Positions 1 to 8,496 of a stretch of 58,330 nucleotides of DNA are shown here, in pieces (the first letter of the stretch is position 1; each line of letters opens with the position of its first letter). The stretch lies in NCBI GenBank assembly GCA_003696105.1, contig RFGE01000219.1, positions 1-58,330 on the forward strand, given 5' to 3'. The notes beneath the pieces were generated by a model. The model was not told the origin of the DNA, did no database searches, and saw only the letters and a list, made by a program, of their open reading frames with translations. The translations under genes and the position numbers were made by a program. The DNA is from Deltaproteobacteria bacterium (GTDB lineage Bacteria; Myxococcota_A; Polyangia; Haliangiales; J016).

Positions 1-561
1 CAGGTCCACTGCGACGCGCAGATCCGCTTCCACTCGCCGTACGCGGACGTGACCGAGTTCATCGAACGCGTCGTGCGCGCGTTCGCCGCCGCCGCGCCGC
101 CCGACACGCGCCTGGTGGTCAAGCACCATCCGCACGACCGCGCGTACCGCGACTACACGGATTTGCTCGCGCGCCTCGGGCGCGACGCCGGCTGCGCCGA
201 CCGCATCGTGTATGTCCACGATCTCCACTTGCCGACGTTGCTCAAGCGGGCGCGCGGCACCGTCACGGTCAACAGCACGGTCGGCACGTCGTCGCTGTAT
301 CACGGAACGCCGGTGAAGGTGCTCGGCCGCGCGGTGTACGACATCCCGGGGCTCACGTTTCGCGGCAGCCTCGAGGCCTTCTTCGCCGACCCGGGCGAGG
401 TCGACGGCGAGCTGTTCGCCGCGTTCTGCAAGTGGCTGCGCTACCACAACCAGATCAACGGCAGTTTCTACCGCCGGCTACCGGGCGTCGAGACGCCGAC
501 CGGAATGACCGCGCCCGCGCGGCCGGACGAGTCGGTCCCGGCCGTCCGCCGCGCGGTGTGA
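1..561 (+). CDS. Capsule polysaccharide export/biosynthesis-like protein, C-terminal part (5' end outside window)
   Basis: The reading frame is open from base 1 (in-frame start upstream of the window), so only the last 186 residues are seen. They contain KHHPHDR at about residues 41-47, a repeated hydrophobic/Asp-rich pattern, and TVNSTVGTSSLYHGTPV at about 90-106. This combination resembles the C-terminal half of KpsS/KpsC-type capsule proteins, which in known systems add beta-Kdo linker sugars to a lipid anchor before export. Known family: capsular polysaccharide biosynthesis (CapsS-like). The next gene starts 16 bp downstream and is a glycosyltransferase, consistent with a surface-polysaccharide operon that continues to the left. 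The exact substrate cannot be told from this fragment. Confidence 0.75.
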   Translation, partial: QVHCDAQIRFHSPYADVTEFIERVVRAFAAAAPPDTRLVVKHHPHDRAYRDYTDLLARLGRDAGCADRIVYVHDLHLPTLLKRARGTVTVNSTVGTSSLYHGTPVKVLGRAVYDIPGLTFRGSLEAFFADPGEVDGELFAAFCKWLRYHNQINGSFYRRLPGVETPTGMTAPARPDESVPAVRRAV

Positions 562-576
562 CGGGGCGGGGGCGCG

Positions 577-1662
577 GTGCTGTCGGTCGTGATCCCGGTA
601 CGCTGCCGCGCGCCGACGCGCTATTTGCTGCCGCGGCTGGCGGCGCTGGTCGACCGGCTCGCGGGCGAGGCGGACACGGAGGTCGTGGTCGTCGACAGCG
701 CCAGCGCGCCGGCCGAGGCGGCGGCGATGCGTCGTCTGTGCGCGCAGCACGGCGCGGCGCTGGTGACCGATCCGCACCCGGTCGAGCCGTTCGCGCCCGG
801 CATCGCGCGCAACCTGGGCGCCGAGCGCGCCACCGGCGACACGCTGGTGTTCTTCGACGCCGACCTGCGGGCGCCGGCCGATCTGTTCGCGCGGGTGCGG
901 GCGTGGGCGGCCGCGCCGCCGGCGCCGCAGGCGTTCTTGCTGATTCCGAGCCTGTACGCGACGCGCGCAGAGACCCGTCGGCTGGAGGCGGACCCGGAGG
1001 CGGACCTGGCGCCGCTGGTCGACTCGCTGCTGGCCGGCGACAACCACCGCGTGTCGCTGGTCGCGCTCAGCACGTCCACCGTTGCGGTCGCTCGCGACCA
1101 TTTTTTCGCGATCGGCGGCAACAACCCGGCCTACCTCGGCCACGGCTGCGAGGACTTCGATCTGCTCCACCGGCTGGCGTCGCGCTGGCCGCACGCGCGG
1201 CGGCCGGCCGACTACTACGAGGACGTGCGCACGCGCTTTCCCGGCGACTACCGCGGCTTTCGCGCGTACCTGGCTCACTACGCGCTGCCGTTGTTGTTCG
1301 ACGGACTGTTTACCGTACATCTTTGGCACGACCGGCCGGTTCGGCGGCGGTACTTTCGCCAGCGTCGCCGCAACGAGCGGCTGTTGCAGGCCAACATGCG
1401 CGCGGCCGACGCGGCGCCGGGAGCATGGGCGGGCGAGGGGACCGAGCCGCCGCCACCGCTGGCCGACGCGATTGCGGCCGCGATGCGCGCGCGCGGCCTG
1501 GACCCGGACCGCCAGCCGGGCCTGTTTCGCTGGCGCCCCGGCGTCGTCGCCGACGGGCGCGCGCGCAGCCGGCTGCGCAAGCTCGTCGTGCATCCGCACG
1601 AGTTCTTCGCGGACTCGCGGGTGCCGCTGTTGCGGCCGCTGCGGCGCCTGTTTCCCAAGTGA
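577..1662 (+). CDS. Family 2 glycosyltransferase
   Basis: 361 residues starting with GTG, 15 nt after the previous stop and behind a G-rich stretch that can act as a ribosome site. The N-terminus (LSVVIPVR) is the GT-A nucleotide-binding strand, VVVVDSAS follows at about residue 40, and FFDADLR at about 91-97 supplies the DxD-type metal/UDP-sugar motif. GHGCEDFDLLHRL at about 189-201 fits the catalytic ED region. There is no membrane segment, so it should be cytoplasmic or peripheral. By position it probably extends the glycan handled by the upstream capsule-like protein. Donor and acceptor sugars are not readable from sequence. Confidence 0.85.
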   Translation: MLSVVIPVRCRAPTRYLLPRLAALVDRLAGEADTEVVVVDSASAPAEAAAMRRLCAQHGAALVTDPHPVEPFAPGIARNLGAERATGDTLVFFDADLRAPADLFARVRAWAAAPPAPQAFLLIPSLYATRAETRRLEADPEADLAPLVDSLLAGDNHRVSLVALSTSTVAVARDHFFAIGGNNPAYLGHGCEDFDLLHRLASRWPHARRPADYYEDVRTRFPGDYRGFRAYLAHYALPLLFDGLFTVHLWHDRPVRRRYFRQRRRNERLLQANMRAADAAPGAWAGEGTEPPPPLADAIAAAMRARGLDPDRQPGLFRWRPGVVADGRARSRLRKLVVHPHEFFADSRVPLLRPLRRLFPK

Positions 1663-1668
1663 GCCGGG

Positions 1669-3246
1669 ATGCGGGCGGCTCGCAGATACGCGGCAGGCGG
1701 CGGGCGGCGGTTCGCCGCGCCGGCGTGCGCGGTCGTGGCGCTCGTCGCGGCGACGCCGGCCGTCGCGCAGACCGCGGCCGCGCGCGCGCCGCACGCTGCC
1801 GCGGACCGGGCGGGCTCGCGCGGCGGCGGCGCGCGAGCCCCGGCCGCCCCCGCTGCGCAACCCACCGCACCGCCCGCGCGTGCCGTCGCCGGACGGCCGC
1901 CTGCGCGGCGGTCGCCGCATCGCCTGCGCGCGGTCGTCGAACTCGCGGCGACGCTCGCGGGCGGCGCCGCGTGGTACTGGATCGACCGCGACCGCCAGGT
2001 GGCCGACTGGGACTTCCCGAGCGTCGAGCAGCGGCTCACGTTCGAGGCGTGGCGCTACGACCACAACCCGTTTCCGATCAACTTCATCGCACACCCGCTC
2101 AACGGCGCGGCCTGGCACGTCATCGCCCGGTCCAACGGGTTCGGCAAGCTGTCGGCGGTCGGCTACGGGCTCGCCACGTCGTTGGCGTGGGAGTTCGGGC
2201 TCGAGTTTCGCGAAAAGGTCAGCGTCAACGACGTGATCGCCACGACCGCGGCCGGCGTCGCGATCGGCGAGTTCGCCCACCTGCTCGGCCGCTTCCTCGC
2301 CGCGCCCGGGCGCCCGGCCGGGCCGCTGGCCGCCGCGGCCCGCTGGACGGTCGGCCTCGGCGCGGCGGGCCACGCGGCGATCGACGGCGCGGCGCCGGCG
2401 CCGGTGCCGTGGGTCCGACTGGCCGGCGGCGCGACCTCCGCCCGCTGGCGCGCGTCGGGCGACGCGCCGGGCGGCGCGTGGACCACCGCCGGCGTTCGCT
2501 TTCGCGGCGAGCTGGTGGACGTCGCGGACTTCGGCTCCGGCCGTCCGCGGGCCGGCTGGTTCGCGGCCGGCAGCGCCACGTCGCTCGAGGTCGCGGCGGC
2601 CACGGGCGGCGGCGGCTACGGCGTCGACGTGTACGCGGAGGTCGTGCCGGCCGGCTACCGCGCCCAGCGAGACGGGCGCGCCCTCGTCGTCGGCCCGGCG
2701 GTCGCCTACCGCTACCGCAAGCACGCATTTCCGATGTGGAACGATCGCCTCGGCGTCGTCCACCTGCCGGGGCCGGCGGTGGCGGCGTGGTGGACGCGTC
2801 GCACCTGGCGGGCGTCGGTGGCGGCGCGGGCGAGCGCCGACTTCGCCGGCGTCGACGCCAACGCATTCGCCGCGTGGCGCGCCGACCATCCGAGCGCGTA
2901 CGACCGGACGATCTTGCACAAGCACGGCTACTACTACGGCTGGGGCGGCTCGGCGCGACTGCGGGCGGAGGTGGCGGCCGGCCGCGCGGCGCTCGGCGCG
3001 GTGGTCCAGGCGGCGGCGTACGCGTCGGACGAGGGGCTCGATCGCAACCAGGAGGAGATCGACCTCGAGGCGCCCGCGCGGGACACGGCGGTGGACGCCG
3101 AGGCGTGGGCGCGGTGGCGGGCCGCGGAGACCTGGTACGTCGAGCTGCGGGGGCACTGGGGCAGGCGCGACGAGCGAATCGCCGGCGGCTATCGCTACGG
3201 CGCGTCGATGTCGCAGTGGTCGCTGTCGGTGGGCGCCGCGCGCTGA
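1669..3246 (+). CDS. DUF3943-like exported protein
   Basis: 525 residues. The N-terminus has a basic stretch, a hydrophobic core and ATPAVAQ, a likely signal peptidase I site, followed by an Ala/Pro/Arg-rich linker to about residue 85. From about 85 the sequence turns ordered: WYWIDRDRQ, then NPFPINFIAHPLNGAAWHV and LAWEFGLEF, the type of conserved Asn/His/Gly/Glu pattern seen in DUF3943 proteins. The C-terminal half is rich in alternating aromatic and small residues (for example HKHGYYYGWGGSARL), suggestive of a beta-barrel, so an outer-membrane location is inferred. It starts 6 nt after the glycosyltransferase stop, so it is probably co-transcribed. The biochemical function of the family is unknown to me. 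Confidence 0.7.
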   Translation: MRAARRYAAGGGRRFAAPACAVVALVAATPAVAQTAAARAPHAAADRAGSRGGGARAPAAPAAQPTAPPARAVAGRPPARRSPHRLRAVVELAATLAGGAAWYWIDRDRQVADWDFPSVEQRLTFEAWRYDHNPFPINFIAHPLNGAAWHVIARSNGFGKLSAVGYGLATSLAWEFGLEFREKVSVNDVIATTAAGVAIGEFAHLLGRFLAAPGRPAGPLAAAARWTVGLGAAGHAAIDGAAPAPVPWVRLAGGATSARWRASGDAPGGAWTTAGVRFRGELVDVADFGSGRPRAGWFAAGSATSLEVAAATGGGGYGVDVYAEVVPAGYRAQRDGRALVVGPAVAYRYRKHAFPMWNDRLGVVHLPGPAVAAWWTRRTWRASVAARASADFAGVDANAFAAWRADHPSAYDRTILHKHGYYYGWGGSARLRAEVAAGRAALGAVVQAAAYASDEGLDRNQEEIDLEAPARDTAVDAEAWARWRAAETWYVELRGHWGRRDERIAGGYRYGASMSQWSLSVGAAR

Positions 3247-3297
3247 CCGCGACGCGCGGCTGCCGGCCGGGGGGCTGCTGCGCTACAATCGCCGCGC

Positions 3298-4041
3298 ATG
3301 GCGGGGTCGGTTCAGGCGCGGTTGCCGGTCGAGCCCGAGGTCGAACTCGCGCGGGCGCGGGCGGACCTCGAGGCGCTCACCGGCGCGATTCGCCACGACC
3401 TGCGCGCGCCGCTGCGCGCGATCATCGGCTTCGCCGAAGCGTTGTGCGAGGATTGCGGCGATCGCCTGGGGCCGGACGGCGCGGCGTACGCCGAGCGGAT
3501 CGTGGCGGCGGCGCGCAGCCTCGACCAACTCGTCGTCGACCTCGCGGCGTACTGCCGGCTCGGCAGCCAGCCGTTGACGCTCGGCGCCGTCGCGGTGGCC
3601 GACGCCGTCGCCGACGCGCTGACCGCGATCGACGACCAGCAGCTCGTCGCGTCCGCGGCGGTGGAGGTCGCCGGCGACCTGCCGCGGGTGCGCGCGCACG
3701 CGCCGACGCTCGCGAAGGCGCTCGCGCAGCTCATCGACAACGCGCTGCGCTACCGCAAGCCGGACGTCGCCCCGCGCGTGCGCGTGTACGCGACGGGCGG
3801 GATGGGGCCGCAGACGGTGCGGGTGTGGGTCGAGGACAACGGCATCGGCATCCCGCCGGAGCACCACGCGGACATCTTCGGGGTGTTCGAGCGCCTCCAC
3901 GGCGTGGAGCACTATCCCGGGACCGGGATCGGGCTGGCGCTCGTGCGGCGCGGGGTCGAGCGCATGGGCGGCGCCGCCGGTGTCGAATCCGTGCCGGGGG
4001 AGGGCAGCCGGTTCTGGATCGAGCTGCCGGCCGCGCCGTGA
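3298..4041 (+). CDS. Soluble sensor histidine kinase lacking an input domain
   Basis: 247 residues. The H-box RHDLRAPLRAIIGFAE is at about residues 31-46, the N-box LIDNALRYR at about 146, and the G boxes VEDNGIGIPPEH and GTGIGLALVRR at about 178 and 206. There is no sensor domain or membrane segment, so the signal must come from a partner or from elsewhere. The start is ATG 3298, preceded by TACAAT at 3284-3289 with an 8-nt gap and no Shine-Dalgarno sequence, suggesting a leaderless mRNA. Its stop overlaps the GTG start of the next gene (GTGA), so kinase and sigma54 activator are translationally coupled and probably form a two-component pair. The small regulator at 5929 is a second possible target. 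Confidence 0.9.
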   Translation: MAGSVQARLPVEPEVELARARADLEALTGAIRHDLRAPLRAIIGFAEALCEDCGDRLGPDGAAYAERIVAAARSLDQLVVDLAAYCRLGSQPLTLGAVAVADAVADALTAIDDQQLVASAAVEVAGDLPRVRAHAPTLAKALAQLIDNALRYRKPDVAPRVRVYATGGMGPQTVRVWVEDNGIGIPPEHHADIFGVFERLHGVEHYPGTGIGLALVRRGVERMGGAAGVESVPGEGSRFWIELPAAP

Positions 4042-5906
4042 GCCGCCCGCGTCCGCACGGCCTGTCCGGAAGCGAGTCGGCACCGCCGTTGCGCGTCGCG
4101 ATCGTCGACGACAGCCCCGACGACCGCCTGCTGAGCGTTCGGCAGCTCCGCCGCGACCTCGGCGCGGTGCACGCGATCGAGATCGCCCACCCGGACGATC
4201 TGGACGCGCTGTTGGCGACCGGCGACTACGACGTCCTGGTGACCGACTACAAGGTGCGCTGGACCGACGGCTTGTCCGTGTTGCGCCGGTCGAAGGAGGC
4301 TCATCCGGATCGGCCGGTGGTCATGTTCACCGCGACCGGGAGCGAGGAGGTGGCCGTCGCCGCGATGAAGGCCGGCTGCGACGACTACCTGGTCAAGTCG
4401 CCACGCAACTTCGTGCGGTTGCCGATCGCGGTGCGCGCCGCCGCCGACCGCGCCGCGGCGGCGCGCCGGGCGGCCCATCTCGAGTCGCAGCTCGCGCGGT
4501 CCGAGGCGCGGTGGGAGTCGCTCGTGCGAAGCGCTCCCGACTACATCCTCACGGTCGACCGCGATCGCACGATCACGTTTCTGAACCGGCCGGCGGCGAG
4601 CCCGGTCGACCGCATCGTCGGTCGCCGCATCGACGAGGTCGGCGGCGTCGAGCCGGCGAGCGAGTTGGTGGCCGCGGTCGACGCCGCGTTCGACGGCGCG
4701 TCCACCGCCGTCGACGTGACCGCGCGTGCGCCGGACGGCCGGCAGCTCGCGTTTCACGTGCGCGTCGGCCCCGTGGCGGGACCGGCCGGCGTCGACACCG
4801 CGATGCTCGTGGCTCGCGACGTCACCGAGCAGCGCCGGATGGAGGCGGAGCTGCGCGCGGCCCAGGAGCGCGAGCGCGAGCGCATCGCAGCGGATGCGGC
4901 GTACCTCGCGACGCAGGTCGCGGAGGCTCGGAGCGAGCGGATCGTCGGCGACAGCCCGGCCATGCGCGCGCTGCTCGACCAGGTGCGGACGGTCGCACCG
5001 ACCGACGCGACCGTGCTGGTGCTCGGACCGACGGGCACCGGCAAGGAGCTGATCGCCCACGAACTGCACGCGCTCAGCGGGCGGGCGGACAAGCCGCTGG
5101 TGAAGGTCAACTGCGCGGCGATCTCGGCCGGCATCGCCGAAAGCGAACTCTTCGGCCACGAAAAGGGCGCGTTCACCGGCGCGGATCGGCGGCGGCTCGG
5201 GCGGTTCGAGATCGCCGACGGCGGCACGATCTTTCTCGACGAGGTCGCCGAACTCACGCCGGACCTCCAGGTCAAGCTGCTCCGCGTGCTGCAGGAGCAC
5301 GAGTTCGAGCGAGTCGGCAGCTCGACTCCCGTCCGCGTCGACGTGCGCGTGGTGGCCGCGACGAATCGCGATCTGGCCGCGATGGTCCAGGCGGGCGAGT
5401 TCCGCAGCGACCTGTACTATCGGCTCAACGTGTTTCCGCTGCGCGTGCCGCCGCTGGCAGACCGCCGCGAGGACATCCCGCTTCTGGTCGACTACCTGAT
5501 CGAGAAGTTCGCCCGGCGCGTGCGCAAACCGATCGACGGTGTGACCGACGCGGCGCTCGCCCGGTTGATGCGCTATCGCTGGCCCGGCAACGTGCGCGAA
5601 CTGCAGAACGTCATCGAGCGCGCCGTCATCGTCGCGCGCGGGCCGAAGATCGACGTGGCGGACATCCCGCCGCTGGACGCGGACGAGGCTCTGCCGCCCG
5701 CGCTTCGCGCGCCGGCCGCGGACGACGCCGCGCCGCGATCGCTCGACGACGTGTTGCGGCGCCACATCGAGCGCGTGCTCGCCGAGCACGACTGGGTCAT
5801 CGAGGGGGAGCGCGGTGCGGCCGTGGCGCTCGGAATCAATCCGAACACGCTGCGGTCGCGGATGAAGAAGCTGGGCATTCGGCGGCCGGCTGGTCGCCGA
5901 GGATGA
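4038..5906 (+). CDS. Response regulator: REC-PAS-sigma54 AAA+ activator-Fis HTH
   Basis: 622 residues from GTG 4038, inside the preceding stop (GTGA overlap). An open frame extends far upstream but is antisense-like filler over the earlier genes. The receiver domain spans about 18-135 with acidic DD near 24 and phospho-acceptor Asp70 (VLVTDYK). A PAS domain covers about 165-270. The AAA+ domain has Walker A GPTGTGKE near 330 and the sigma54-contact loop GAFTGA near 376. The Fis-type helix-turn-helix is at about 575-615 (NPNTLRSRMKKLGI). By family it should drive -24/-12 promoters once the linked kinase phosphorylates Asp70. A PAS domain between REC and AAA+ is less usual than the plain NtrC layout and may add a ligand input. 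No convincing -24/-12 target was found in the window. Confidence 0.9.
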   Translation: MSRPRPHGLSGSESAPPLRVAIVDDSPDDRLLSVRQLRRDLGAVHAIEIAHPDDLDALLATGDYDVLVTDYKVRWTDGLSVLRRSKEAHPDRPVVMFTATGSEEVAVAAMKAGCDDYLVKSPRNFVRLPIAVRAAADRAAAARRAAHLESQLARSEARWESLVRSAPDYILTVDRDRTITFLNRPAASPVDRIVGRRIDEVGGVEPASELVAAVDAAFDGASTAVDVTARAPDGRQLAFHVRVGPVAGPAGVDTAMLVARDVTEQRRMEAELRAAQERERERIAADAAYLATQVAEARSERIVGDSPAMRALLDQVRTVAPTDATVLVLGPTGTGKELIAHELHALSGRADKPLVKVNCAAISAGIAESELFGHEKGAFTGADRRRLGRFEIADGGTIFLDEVAELTPDLQVKLLRVLQEHEFERVGSSTPVRVDVRVVAATNRDLAAMVQAGEFRSDLYYRLNVFPLRVPPLADRREDIPLLVDYLIEKFARRVRKPIDGVTDAALARLMRYRWPGNVRELQNVIERAVIVARGPKIDVADIPPLDADEALPPALRAPAADDAAPRSLDDVLRRHIERVLAEHDWVIEGERGAAVALGINPNTLRSRMKKLGIRRPAGRRG

Positions 5907-5928
5907 CGGGCGAGCCGATCGGGACGAC

Positions 5929-6345
5929 ATGCGAACGGGAACGGTACTTCTGGTCGAAGACACGCCGGACGACGAGCTGCTCGCGTTGCGCGCCCTGCGC
6001 CGGGCCGAGCCGGACGTCGCCGTCGAAATCGTCCGCGACGGCCAGGAAGCGGTCGACCGACTCCTCGACGGCGACGCGTTGCCGGACGTCGCGGTGCTCG
6101 ACCTCAAGCTGCCCAAGATCAGCGGGATCGACGTGATCGCGCGCGTGCGCGCCGACGCGCGGGCACGCGACGTACCGATCGTCGTGTTCAGCTCGTCGGC
6201 CGAGGCGCGCGACGTCGCCGCGTGCTACGCGGCCGGCGCCAACAGCTACGTGCAAAAGCCGGTGGACTACCGCGCGTTCGCGGACGCGCTGGTCGACATC
6301 GTGCGCTACTGGACGCGGCGCAACGTGTCCGGCGACGGCGGCTGA
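5929..6345 (+). CDS. Single-domain response regulator (Rcp1-type)
   Basis: 138 residues consisting of one receiver domain: acidic ED near 10-11, PDD, phospho-acceptor Asp58 (VAVLDLKLPK), the Thr/Ser position in VVFSSS, and Lys in SYVQKPVDY. The expanded loop NSYVQKPVDYRAF and the C-terminal helix with YW resemble Rcp1-like regulators that pair with phytochrome-type or orphan kinases. It lies 22 bp after the sigma54 activator, so it is probably the third gene of this signalling operon. It may act as a phosphate sink or as an adaptor for the shared kinase; which one is not decidable from sequence. Confidence 0.88.
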   Translation: MRTGTVLLVEDTPDDELLALRALRRAEPDVAVEIVRDGQEAVDRLLDGDALPDVAVLDLKLPKISGIDVIARVRADARARDVPIVVFSSSAEARDVAACYAAGANSYVQKPVDYRAFADALVDIVRYWTRRNVSGDGG

Positions 6346-6551
6346 CGGTCGACGGCGGTCGCCCGCAACCCGCGGCCGAGTCGGCGCGGTGCGGACCGAC
6401 GCCGCGCGGCGGGGCGACCCGCCGGAGACCGTCGCGCGCGGCCCGCGGCGGCTGCGCGCGGCGGCACGCTTCACCGCCCGGCGCGCCGAAATATCGCGGA
6501 TCCCATCGCATTTCGGAGCCCGACGGCCTATAGTGCCTCCAAGTCCTTGAA

Positions 6552-6956
6552 ATGGCTAACCATATTGGTTGGCCCAAAGTTGGCAAGGACGGGTTGCAGT
6601 ACATGGACACCACCGATTCCCCATCGCGAGAGGATGTGCTGCGGTCGCTGCTGCGGCGCATGGACCAGTCGTTGCGCCAGCTGCAGGCGGATCTCGCCGA
6701 GATTGCGCTGATGGCCGGCCTGCGGCGCGGCGACGCGGAGCGCGCGGGCAGCCGCGTGGACTTCAGCACGCTGTCGGCTCGGGAACTCGAGATCGTTCGC
6801 CATCTGCTGGCCGGCCGGCGTGTTCCGCACATCGCCCGATCCCTGGGATTGAGCCCGAACACCGTCCGCAGTCACCTGAAGTCGGTGTTCAAGAAGCTGG
6901 GCGTTCGCTCCCAGGGCGAGCTGATCGAGCTGTGCCGCGGCCCCGACCCGGTGTGA
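6552..6956 (+). CDS. LuxR-type HTH transcriptional regulator
   Basis: 134 residues if ATG 6552 is used; ATG 6603 (117 residues) is an alternative, with AAGGA about 13 nt upstream. The C-terminal 60 residues form a LuxR/GerE helix-turn-helix: STLSARELEIVRHLLAG, then IARSLGLSPNTVRSHLKSVFKKLG. The N-terminal part is a short helical region (LRRMDQSLRQLQADLAEI) with no receiver or autoinducer domain. It follows 206 bp of non-coding DNA and has unusually AT-rich upstream sequence with TATAGT at 6529-6534. The first 50 bases after ATG 6552 are less GC-rich than the rest, which favours the downstream start. Target genes are unknown; it may regulate the neighbouring signalling block. Confidence 0.82.
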   Translation: MANHIGWPKVGKDGLQYMDTTDSPSREDVLRSLLRRMDQSLRQLQADLAEIALMAGLRRGDAERAGSRVDFSTLSARELEIVRHLLAGRRVPHIARSLGLSPNTVRSHLKSVFKKLGVRSQGELIELCRGPDPV

Positions 6957-6972
6957 GGCCGTCGACGTCGGG

Positions 6973-7452
6973 TCACAGCCGGAGTTCGGCGCCGGCCACG
7001 CGCGCGAGATCGACCGTGAGGTCGTCGAGTCGGAACGCGGCGGGCGCAAACCCCGGCCAGTCCACGCCGGTGACGCGGACCAGGGCGGGCGTCGCCGGGA
7101 GGGGAACCTCGGCCGGCGGTTCGACCTCTCGCGCGCCGTCGAGCACCAGCGCCGTCCACACCGGGTCGCCGGCCGCGTCGACGACGGCGACGACGTGCAG
7201 GGCGGCACCGGCGCTCGGGGCGAACGCATAGCGGTTCCCGGCCGCCGACAGGGCGGCCGGCGGCGCGAGCCACGGCGGCAGCGCGGCGCTGGCGGCCAGA
7301 TCGACGTCCCGCACCAGGGAGGACGTGTAGGGGGCGGGGGCGCCGAGACGTGGCGTCGCGAGTCCGACAAGATCGTAGCGTCCGCCCGCGAACGCCCCGG
7401 TGAGCGCGGGTGCGCGGGCCGTCGCCGCCCCGGGGCGCACAGGAGTTGTCAT
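6973..7452 (-). CDS. Conserved-looking hypothetical protein
   Basis: 159 residues, not recognised. There is no signal peptide or membrane segment. It has an alternating hydrophobic beta-like pattern (LHVVAVVDAAGDPVWTALVLDG) that suggests a small beta-rich cytoplasmic protein. It is convergent with the LuxR-type gene (16 bp between stops) and divergent from the lipoprotein at 7512. Codon use is strongly GC3-biased like the neighbours, which supports real coding. No function is proposed. Confidence 0.6.
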   Translation of the reverse strand: MTTPVRPGAATARAPALTGAFAGGRYDLVGLATPRLGAPAPYTSSLVRDVDLAASAALPPWLAPPAALSAAGNRYAFAPSAGAALHVVAVVDAAGDPVWTALVLDGAREVEPPAEVPLPATPALVRVTGVDWPGFAPAAFRLDDLTVDLARVAGAELRL

Positions 7453-7462
7453 CGCCGCAGCG

Positions 7463-7504
7463 TTGACACGCGCACCGGATCTGTCGCGACAATGCGCGCG
7501 GAGG
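7463..7504 (+). promoter_or_regulatory. Candidate sigma70 promoter and Shine-Dalgarno for the 7512 lipoprotein
   Basis: TTGACA at 7463-7468 is followed after 19 bp by GACAAT at 7488-7493, and GGAGG at 7500-7504 lies 7 nt before ATG 7512. This is one of the few classical promoter plus ribosome-site arrangements in the window. Confidence 0.5.
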
Positions 7505-7511
7505 TAGCCCT

Positions 7512-8360
7512 ATGCTTCGGACGACTGCGAGGATGTGGACGATGCGGCCGGTCGCCGGTCTGCGATCTGGCTTGGTTGCGCTGGCCGGCGCGCTGGTGTG
7601 GCTCGGCGCTGGCTGTGGGGACGGCGGCGGATCCAAGCCGGACGCCGCACCGATCTCGCTGTTCGACGCGGCCCCGCCCGACGCCGCGCCGCCGGACGCG
7701 TTCGTGTGCACGAAGACGATGTGCGGCACCGAATGCGTCGACCTCGAGACCGACCCGCGGCACTGCGGCGCGTGCGACAACGCGTGTCCGCCGGCTGCCG
7801 ATTGCGCGGCGCCCGACTGCGTGTGTCCGAGCAACTTCGTGCCGGCCGCACCTGGCGCGCTGTTTTCCCAAATGAACACGGAACAAGTCGCGCCAGACAT
7901 CCTCGGACTGATGGTGTTCGCGGGGACCGACGGCAACGCGCACGCGCTGATTGCGATGTTCGCGCCGGACGTCGCGACGGGCGTCGACATCGACCTGGCG
8001 TCGGCCGACGCTCCGACGATCGGCTTCGGCTACCAGGTGGACACGGCAAACTTCACGTTGCGCAGCGGGTTCCTCGCGACCAGCGGGACGCTTCGCCTCG
8101 ACCACGCGTGCGCCGAAGGCGTGGCGGGGACGGTCACCGGCGCGAAGCTCGAGGAGTATGACGTGTTCTCGATGACGCCGGTGACCGACGGCTGCGCGAT
8201 CGACGACGTCGACGTGACGTTCGCGATCGGCGCGGACTGCGCGCCGACGCCCGACGCGGGGCCGGCCGACGCGGGGCCGGCCGACGCGGGGCCGGCCGAC
8301 GCGGGCTCGGCCGACGCGGGCTCGGCCGACGCGGGCTCGGCCGACGCGGCCGGTTTGTAG
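7512..8360 (+). CDS. Cys-rich exported lipoprotein with repetitive Ala-Asp tail
   Basis: 282 residues. The N-terminus has a hydrophobic segment ending in GAGCGD, a lipobox (Cys at about residue 35), so lipid anchoring is likely. A linker of PDAAP/DAAPPDA units follows. A six-Cys motif at about 64-97 (CTKTMCGTECVDL, RHCGACDNAC) is of the type common in myxobacterial surface lipoproteins. The middle 150 residues look like a beta-rich ligand-binding or adhesion domain of unknown family. The last 35 residues are PADAG/SADAG repeats encoded by a 15-bp tandem repeat. The start is fixed by GGAGG 7 nt upstream. Function unknown. Confidence 0.75.
   Translation: MLRTTARMWTMRPVAGLRSGLVALAGALVWLGAGCGDGGGSKPDAAPISLFDAAPPDAAPPDAFVCTKTMCGTECVDLETDPRHCGACDNACPPAADCAAPDCVCPSNFVPAAPGALFSQMNTEQVAPDILGLMVFAGTDGNAHALIAMFAPDVATGVDIDLASADAPTIGFGYQVDTANFTLRSGFLATSGTLRLDHACAEGVAGTVTGAKLEEYDVFSMTPVTDGCAIDDVDVTFAIGADCAPTPDAGPADAGPADAGPADAGSADAGSADAGSADAAGL
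8253..8342 (+). repeat. 15-bp tandem repeat, six units, inside the lipoprotein gene
   Basis: Three units of GACGCGGGGCCGGCC are followed by three of GACGCGGGCTCGGCC, in frame, encoding repeated Asp-Ala-Gly-(Pro/Ser)-Ala. The two homogeneous blocks look like recent slippage or recombination. The length is a multiple of three, so copy-number change would preserve the frame. Confidence 0.95.
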
Positions 8361-8496
8361 CCGCCGGCGGCGGAGGACCCGCGGCGCGCAGCCGGCGGTC
8401 ACCGTGCGTCCGCCGGCCGGCGCGCGGCCGCGGCGGCCGGCTCGACGCCGCGGGCCGGGGCGCGTGTGCGTGTCGGGTCGCGGTACAATGGCCGGG

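Noticed and set aside
432-4037. Upstream part of a 1824-codon open frame reading into the sigma54 activator
   Set aside because: It overlaps four well-supported genes in another frame, is almost pure Arg/Ala/Gly/Pro, and is a GC-content artefact. Only the part from GTG 4038 is real.
6576-6600. TTGGCAAGGACGGGTTGC resembling a -24/-12 sigma54 promoter
   Set aside because: The GG to GC spacing is 12 bases and not 10, so sigma54 binding is unlikely.
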